Assembly (NCBI RefSeq): GCF_029227915.1
Contig: NC_079881.1
Location: 19,443,501 to 19,507,500, forward strand
Reading direction: 5' to 3'
Source: Hydractinia symbiolongicarpus
Taxonomy: Eukaryota; Cnidaria; Hydrozoa; Anthoathecata; Hydractiniidae
Length of the DNA stretch: 64,000 bases
Under the pieces are notes generated by a model, which made no database searches, was not told where the DNA came from, and saw only the letters and a program-made list of their open reading frames with translations. Each line of letters opens with the position of its first letter. Positions within the stretch are counted from its first letter, which is position 1. The translations under genes were made by a program, and so were the position numbers. Of the stretch, positions 57,001 to 64,000 are shown in pieces.

Positions 57001-60000
57001 ATTTGATAATTTTAAAACCCTTAATATTTAGTTTTTACTTGGAGAAATCTGTTTATTTAAACACAATAAGTTTAAACTGGTGATATATATTTTAAGATTA
57101 GTAGAGACGGTTGCATGTTTGTAGTTTTTTTAAATTTATAAACGATTTAAGCAAAACACAGTTCAGACAATCCATTTCCTTGTTTCGAACCAAAATATGA
57201 AAATTTGAAAAGCTGGGTAGTTTAAAAACATTTTGATGTTATTATTTGTCATTTCTGTAATGTTTTTTGTTCACAGTTTTGATGGGAGCGAAAATGGTCA
57301 ACCTGCAGAAAAACGACAACGTAGGACTCAAAGTGTACTTGTTGAGCAGCCCAGCGAAGATAAATTTTTAGTTGATAACGTTGTTAATAATTCGTTGGCA
57401 CTAGATGAGGTATCTATATCCTTTTAAAAAGCTAAAATAGTAATGCATAAAATAAAGACTTAGGTCAAAGTTTAATATTCCAGTAATGTTTTCCATAGTT
57501 TTTAAAAAAGTTTACAGTTTCACCAACTTTTGTCAGTATTTAAACCCATCTTTGTTGAATGTGCAGTGAACATAAATTCGAATTTTGTCTTCATTATTTA
57601 ATAAGAAAAATCGGCATAAATTTGTCATTTCAAACTTTTACATTTTTCATTTTTCCTTCCACTCTGCTGTGGTCATCTTTTTATAATTTTTTGTATTTAG
57701 CTTGACAACTGGCCTTTTGAAGATTTTTGTGTGGAACTATGTAATGATCTTTTTAATCCTGCTTGGGAAGTCAGGCATGGCAGTTCGTCTGCTCTGAGAG
57801 AAATTATTAAACTGCATGGAGACAGTGCCGGGAAAAGTAAGGAGACACAAGTACTCAAAGTAAGTTGCGATGGAGGTCTTTCAAACTCTAAAGGCAAGTT
57901 TTACTGTGATGCCTTTTGTTTTTATTTTATTGTTTTTTTTCATTGTAATCTCTCTAGCAATGTTGCTGTAACCGATCACTTTCACAATGCAATATATATC
58001 ACTACATTTTGTAACATTGGTTTTAATAGCCGTTACAATTTACATGTTATTTGCACAGCAAAAGTAGTTTTTTAATATTTGTTTTGTTCGCTGTTATTGT
58101 AATCTCGATTTTCAATGATTGACCAAACTCTGTAGATGATTTTGGTCAACCATTGATAACACTTGCAAGTATCAGAATTTTTGTAATGTAGAATATAAAC
58201 AAATTTATTTGCATGGTTTCTTTCACTTTAGACTGTTTGATTTATTTATATTTGTTTGTATGGCCTCAGTGACTTTTTGCCTTTTTAGATGAGAGAGGCA
58301 AACACATCTTGGCTTGAGGATACAGCTTTGAAACTGCTTTGTGTATTCGCATTGGACCGGTTTGGTGATTTTGTTTCAGATGAGGTTTGCTTTTTCCCAC
58401 ATTCGATACTACAATTCTAAGGGACTCAATGTTAACGAGAACTAGTTTTCCAAAATACTAGTTGATATTATTTTCCTACTTATACACAAATTTCCTAATA
58501 ATTTTTGTGGAAACAGTAAAATTGACCAAAACCTGTAAAATTTGCAAAAAATTATTGCCGCAAAAAGGCACTACTACAATCTTGCAAATTATTCTTGTTC
58601 TACAGCATTTTTTTGTGATCCCTTGTGAGAATATTGTCAGGGAATTCCATGAGACGCGTGCGCGCCCACACACGCGCAACAGGTATTCAGGCGTGCAATT
58701 CATCGCACGCGCTAATTACGCTCGTTACTCCCGTAAAATAAAATAAAAAAAATTAACGAAGGAATTATATAAGTTGATTTTCTACAGTGTAGTTAATGTT
58801 GCCGCTTAAGGCTATGCTTTAAGCATTTAACTATTAAAAACTGTATCCCAAAAATCAATCGTTTCAATCGACAGCTTCAACTGTATCAGTAAAAACAGTT
58901 TATAACTGCTTGTGGTTAAATTAAATTTTTTTAAAAAAGTTAATTAAATGCCGTGTTTTTTTCCGTGTTTAAATTAAATATTTTTTTTCTGCCTGTGTGA
59001 AATTAAATGTTGAACATTTTATTTTAAAATTCTTAACTGTATAAAAGAACATAACATACTCGCGTGAGAAATTTTTAAATCTTTTTTTCTTTATTGTTGA
59101 AGAGAGAGAAAAATGTGTGAAAATGTGAATGTTTTCATTCATTTTTTTTGCACAGAATTTAATTGTTGCCACCAGCTCTCGAGGGACCGGTTTTATATTT
59201 GATACAATATGAACACATGTGACTTCAAATAAACCTTCTGCATTGTCATTGGTTTTTTAAATAAATTTCAAATTTAAAAAAATTTCATTCGCGACAGTCT
59301 GAGACAAAAATCTTATTTCAAAACTTTATTTGTTGAAAACACGCACAAAATAATGACTTCGACGCCAAAAGGAAATAAAGTTGAACTTTCTACTTTCGAT
59401 TGTTGGGGGAAATCAGGAATTATTGATAGGGAAATTCAAGTTATTGATGGCAAACAGTACGTCACAAAGGTTTGGTGTAAAGTATGCGCGAAACATGCTC
59501 CCGCACTTAAAAGTACTTCGTTCTACCGTGGATCAGTAAAAAAATCGATTGATGCATTTATATCCGGAACTAATTCTGTTACTAAATTTCAAGTAGATCG
59601 TCATATAAGCACCGAGGCACACAAACGAGGAATTGAATTAGAAAGTTTACTTCCAACTGCTGTAAGTAAGATTTCCGCTAATTAATATAATCAAGATACG
59701 ACCTCGTTCTTGCAACTTTTTAAAAACATTTGTCGTTGTTGTTGTTGTCCCAATCCCAAGAGCGCCGGGGACGAGGTTGATGCAACAGAAATTACAGATT
59801 TTTTATATATTTAATTCAGGAACGATTGACCGCCGTGCCGTCTGGTTCCAAGCAGCCAAAGATATCAGTTTCAATACGTTCATCAGCTAACCAGTGCTAT
59901 CGTAGAATGATGGTGTGTGCATACGATCTTGCCATGAACCCAACCTTGCCACTGAAGACATTTAAATTAATGAAGTCCAAATAACATCCGAGGACTATCG

Positions 60001-63000
60001 AAAAAAAATGATAAGTGCAACTGCGGACGGTACAAGTGTCAACATGGGGGCACATAAAGGTGTCCTAACCCAGATGGCTGAATCTCGTCAGTGGCTTTTA
60101 AAAATTCATTGCGTAAATCACCGCATCGAGTTAGCAGCTAAGAGTGTAGTGACAAATTCTGTTTTTGCAGAAGTAGAGCAATTTTATTTATCTATCTATT
60201 TCTTTTTACGCAACTCGGGGCGTTTTAAAAGCGAATGTGGACATGCGGCAGAAAGTGCAAACGTCGATTACAAAGAGCTTCCTAAGATACATGGGACAAG
60301 GTTTCTTGGCCACAAACGTGACGGAATCTAGAATTTCCTCTTTAATTGGCCTGTATTCTTGATGACATGCGAGAATGCTGTATCATTCACTGGAGGTCGA
60401 AGTTACCAGAACGTGACAAAAGCCAAAATTAGAGGTTTTTTGCACAAGTTTCAGGACTATCGCATACTTTGCCTAACTGCAGGTTACTTAGATCTATTGG
60501 AAAAAGCCACTCCGTTATCTAAAGTCTTCGAGTGTGAATCCATAATGCCCTTCGACGTAAGCCCTGCAGTAAATGTAGCCAAACTAGAGCAGCAGGATTT
60601 GGCGGATACTGCATGTACGGACGAGGAAATGATGGATTCCAATATCGCGAACTATTGTGTTATTGAAGAAACCGACTTAGGAGAGAAATATATCGCTGTC
60701 AAAAGAATTGTTAAAGGCGACATGAGAAAAAAACCTGCCTCACGTCAAGCGATAGAGCTGAAGATAACAGGCATTAAAAATGCGAACGAAGTCACCAGAG
60801 AAGCTTCATCTCAAGCCAAAAAGCGGGTAGCATTAGAACTAATCGAAGTTCTTGAGCAACGCTTCGCTGACTTTGAAGCTTCTATCTTTAAAGATATGCG
60901 GTGGATGGATATCTTGTCTTGGTCAGACGAAATTAATTTTGGAGACGACCAAGTTATTGCTCTATCTACGCATTTCGATGTACCATTGAACCAGGCAGGC
61001 TTTGACATTGGTTGTGTATTAAAGGAGTGGAAATCTTGCAGGCGCTACGTAAAGGCAAAGTTTACCGATCTCGGAACAAAGAATGCGATTGTTTGGCGTC
61101 ATATCATCATGCGTTGTAAGGAGCAATTCCCAAATATTTGTTTACTCCTTTCAATGGTCATGTCCATATCAGTATCAAACTCAACTGTTGAAAGATGCTT
61201 CAGCATTTTGACGATGATGATGACTGACCGCAGGCTGCGATTATCACATGAAGCAATGCGGGATGTTATCCGGATAAAATGCAACGACAAACTATGGTCA
61301 GAACAAGAACGCAACGAAATTATCGATAGAGCAGTCGAACTTATGCTTTCAAAACGGCGTACTACACAAATTGACAACTCAACGAAGCGACCATTGCAGT
61401 CTGATGATGCAGAATACACGCCAATTACCAACGACGGCGAAGACAATGAAGATGAAATTGATTTTGATTTAGAAGATGTTGTTTTGAAAATATTTTGTAC
61501 TACCTAACAGATAGACTTCGGAAATGTCTTTCTTGTTTTACTTTTAAAAATCTAAAGAACAACTTTAAATCTAAAAACAGCTTAAACTATTCCACACAAG
61601 CCGTCTCCCAAAAGCTAACAAACAAAACTTGAAACCTCAATAAATAAAAAATGACTTCCATTTTTACCATTGTTATAGTAATAGATAACCTACGGAGAAA
61701 ATATAACAACAACAAGGTTGGGATAAATAGCACTACAAACAAAATGGCAGACCATTGCAGTAAGTGCAACGTGTGGCACGTGTCAGCATCTCTTCGTCCA
61801 CTGTTTAAATTTAATTATATGTTATTTACCTATTATAAATTACTTCCTACAACGAACTAAGGTGTTTTGTTAAAATATTTAGCACTTTTACACCACTTAA
61901 AGAACACTCACGGAACTGATAAGAGTGAAATAATATAAACCAGGAAAAAAATCGAAAAAACGCACGCTCAAATTTTCTAAAATAGATTTACGCGTGCGAT
62001 GTGTAGCACGTGTGTTGTTTTCTTCGTGGAATTCCCTGATTGTGTCACAATATTCTTGCGTGGCTTTGTTGTACACATGTTTCCAATAAAGTTGTAACAA
62101 TGAAATTTTTTTGTAACTATTGTACAACAACTGCTCAACAAATAATGTAATTTTTGTAAGGCAATAATTGTTTTCTTGTAGGTGGTTGCACCAGTCCATG
62201 AAACATGTGCACAAACTCTTGGCACAGTTCTACATCATATGACTAATGAAAGTGTTTTAAAAGTGTTTAGCATACTTATAAAACTTCAAGAGCAAAATGA
62301 ATGGCAAGTTAGGCATGGAGGACTGCTTGGTTTGAAATACATGCTGGCTGTCAGAAAGGTGACATTCTTTATCTACTTGTACAGTTTTTTGTGGGTATTT
62401 TATTTGGTGTTTTGTGTATGCTCACCTGACAAGTTATGCACAGCAAACAATATTCTCTGTAATAGTTTTCGCAAAGTTGTTAATATATATAGCAATGGGT
62501 CACTAAAATACCACTGACTCATAAGTGAATCATTAATATAGCTTATTTTCTTGTACATAATTATGCTGCCACGTTTCCATATTGTTCTTATTGCTATGCC
62601 CAATTTGAATTATACAGCATTACCATCTATTTCTTGTATACAGTATGGTCGGAAAAATAACAGCTTTTGAAGCAAGCAGGAAGTTATAAAAAAATGAAAG
62701 AAAATACCAAAGTGATTGCAAAAATTGAAAAAAAAATACAGGACAATGTAAAATAAACTTTTTGTGCAGATTAAATATTGCATGGTTTTTGTGCAGATTA
62801 GGTTTTGTCAATTTAGTTGAAATTTGTAAAAGTCACAAATCCACCTTTGTATGTGAAAAAGGAGTCTCTTTATAGTAAGCAATCTCAGTCTTTACGAATA
62901 TACTATATTTTCTGCATGCTACTTTTTTTAAAAATCAAAACATCTTTTTTATTCCAAACCATTTTTGAGGAAATTTAATACATACCTAAAATAGAATTTA

Positions 63001-64000
63001 CTGTTCTATAGAAAAAAGCACAAAGTTTAGTAAGTAGCAACTATCATCAGTTTTTGATTCCTTAGGATATGGCTACTGAACTTCTACCACATACGTTACC
63101 TTGGATTTTAAAAGGCTTACAAGACGGTGATGATGATGTTCGAGCTGTAGCTGCTGCTGCACTTCTTCCTGTTGCTGAATTTCTTGGCACAACATTTCCT
63201 AATGAAGTAATAAATACTGACATAATATTAATAACCCCATAGGGGACAATCACTTCTACCCCCAATTTGGGTATCACCCCTAGTTTAGGTGGATTCCCAA
63301 ACTGGGGGGTGATACCCATTATCTTTTTGACATTTTCGCTACCCCCAGTTGCATGCTAGTTTTATATTTCTTGTCTCATGACAAATTTAATATGAAATGA
63401 TAAACGCTGTGTATTGAGAATAAAATGACAAATGCCAATTTAACACAGAAATTTTCCAAAAATTTATCTGAGAACAAAGAGGAATAAAATAATCTTTACT
63501 CAATTTTCAAAAATTCCTAATATTTATAAAGTATCTTGTACCCCCCTAATTTGAAATCATCTACTTTCCATGCATTGGATTGTTGTTTTTTAATTATAAC
63601 TTTTTCTTATCAGCATGATCATGTTATAAATAATCCTGTGCAGGATGATAATAATAACACATCCAGTTTAAACATAACGTTGTTGCTGCTAATTTGTATT
63701 TTAAAGTTTTTGCGAACGTCGGAGACAAGTTATTCACTGTTTAAAATAGAAATGGAAATTGTTTAATGCTCTTGAAGTAATTTGAATTACAGTCAATAAT
63801 ATTAATAGTTTTTCCACCCCATGTGCAGACACACATTTTGTGTGGTTAATTATGATAAATAGTGTATTAATTTCCCTTACCCCACCAATTGTAAACACCT
63901 AAAAACTAGAATTCTACTTCTATCTTTTCAAATTTTTCATTAGGTTGCGGTTATTTCAACTATTTTATGGGATATTTTGTTGGATTTGGATGATCTGACA
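51020..64000 (+). CDS. BTAF1: TATA-binding protein-associated factor 172 (Mot1 homologue), 5' part
   Basis: Twelve exons: 51020-51030, 51200-51323, 53270-53390, 54463-54606, 54986-55155, 55835-55971, 57277-57409, 57701-57859, 58289-58384, 62182-62358, 63066-63206 and 63944 past the window end. All phases agree; 490 aa are covered. The first exon gives only MST plus two bases of Arg, then [20 protein letters not shown], matching the BTAF1 N-terminus. Later signatures: [84 protein letters not shown] and [17 protein letters not shown], i.e. N-terminal HEAT repeats. Known: BTAF1 uses its C-terminal Swi2/Snf2 ATPase (beyond this window) to remove TBP from DNA. Exon 6 has an atypical donor, GTCTGT. 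Introns 2 and 9 carry transposons. Confidence 0.95.
51382..52827. mobile_element. Tc1/mariner-type element in BTAF1 intron 2
   Basis: Inverted ends CAGTATAGTCCAAATGTAAG and (complement) CAGTACAGTCCAGATGTAAG, then GCGTACGCTC, with TA on both sides (51380-51381 and 52828-52829). Interior blocks are shared with the element at 43606-44681: the AGCTT-TTTTAGAT tandem-unit relics near 51780-51860, and AAGGGGAAAGTC followed by GTAGGGTTTTTC near 52413-52440. No transposase frame. Confidence 0.7.
54068..54089 (+). repeat. Poly-G tract, about 22 bases
   Basis: An uninterrupted G run in BTAF1 intron 3, unusual in such AT-rich DNA; capable of G-quadruplex formation. Exact length is prone to sequencing error. 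Confidence 0.8.
59353..61507 (+). pseudogene. hAT transposase, second family, broken
   Basis: Exon-like frame from 59353 ([20 protein letters not shown]) with a Cys/His finger ([12 protein letters not shown] ... [12 protein letters not shown]), then a GTAAGT donor at 59662 and an acceptor before 59820 leading to [20 protein letters not shown]. After a stop at about 59983 and lost sequence, 60008-60331 holds [19 protein letters not shown] (second catalytic Asp region) and [15 protein letters not shown]. After a further stop, 60359-61507 runs to the dimerisation region ([20 protein letters not shown]) and an acidic tail. The first catalytic Asp region is not found. At least two breaks make it inactive. 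Confidence 0.75.
59698..59780. repeat. Foldback element inside hAT intron
   Basis: GACCTCGTTCTTGCAAC at the left and GCGCCGGGGACGAGGTTGA at the right, the AACCTCG family, placed inside the putative intron of the broken hAT gene. Confidence 0.45.
63225..63330. repeat. Palindromic MITE-like repeat in BTAF1 intron 11
   Basis: Arms TTTGGGTATCACCCCTAGTT and (complement) ATGGGTATCACCCCCCAGTT around 63272-63321 fold into a hairpin of about 24 bp per arm; CCCCATAGGGG precedes it. It begins within 20-30 bp of the exon 11 donor site. Confidence 0.45.

Larger units (their letters stand above)
58638..62038 (+). mobile_element. Decayed hAT transposon in BTAF1 intron 9
   Basis: Ends CAGGGAATTCCATGAGA and (complement) CAGGGAATTCCACGAAGA, followed by GC-rich CGTGCG/CGCACGC subterminal repeats at both sides. 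Flanks (left AATATTGT, right ATTGTGTC) show no exact 8-bp duplication. It holds a broken transposase gene. It is distinct from the 45-kb hAT in both ends and protein. Confidence 0.6.

Noticed and set aside
1-64000. Viral, toxin or CRISPR-related sequence
   Set aside because: Nothing resembling viral structural or replication genes, toxin families or regularly spaced repeats was seen; the tandem repeats are transposon-internal or microsatellite.

Overview
The window looks like a piece of an animal nuclear genome, very AT-rich, with multi-exon genes, GT-AG introns and dense transposon debris. A cnidarian, perhaps a hydrozoan, fits best: the HEPN domain resembles the DZIP3-like HEPN domains common in cnidarian immune-type genes, and the hAT and tyrosine-recombinase relics look like cnidarian elements. 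That is inference from recognition only; no search was run.

Five genes are supported. On the minus strand, 7624-316 is a six-exon gene whose reading phases close exactly into about 1,491 codons: DZIP3-like HEPN, coiled coil, an unrecognised module, a superfamily 1 helicase-like P-loop NTPase, fibronectin III and ankyrin repeats. It looks like a multidomain innate-immune sensor and is the most unusual item here. Minus-strand 25693-21973 is a four-exon DRC10/IQCD gene (ciliary nexin-dynein regulatory complex). Plus-strand 32007-32849 is an intronless gene for an unrecognised signal-peptide, C2H2 zinc-finger, membrane-anchored protein. Plus-strand 33818-35309 is a two-exon MOB1 gene (Hippo/LATS co-activator). 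Plus-strand 51020 to beyond 64000 is the 5' part of BTAF1 (Mot1), the TBP-removing ATPase; twelve exons are placed, all in its N-terminal HEAT-repeat half.

The rest is mostly mobile DNA. At 7.9-13.7 kb a decayed tyrosine-recombinase gene lies between inverted GTTCCC-type repeats. At 13.8-16.3 kb an element with 26-bp inverted ends and a TAA duplication carries a tandem Helitron-like array and a foldback copy. At 27.3-28.9 and 40.7-41.1 kb there are two PIF/Harbinger-like elements, the first with a deleted hAT derivative nested in it. A related derivative in the opposite orientation lies at 41.7-43.0 kb, and the apparently intact autonomous relative (886-codon transposase) at 45.4-49.7 kb. Two related TA-flanked mariner-type elements lie at 43.6-44.7 kb and inside BTAF1 intron 2. 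A second, broken hAT occupies BTAF1 intron 9. A short palindromic family with AACCTCG-type ends recurs at least seven times. No rRNA, tRNA or CRISPR array was recognised.
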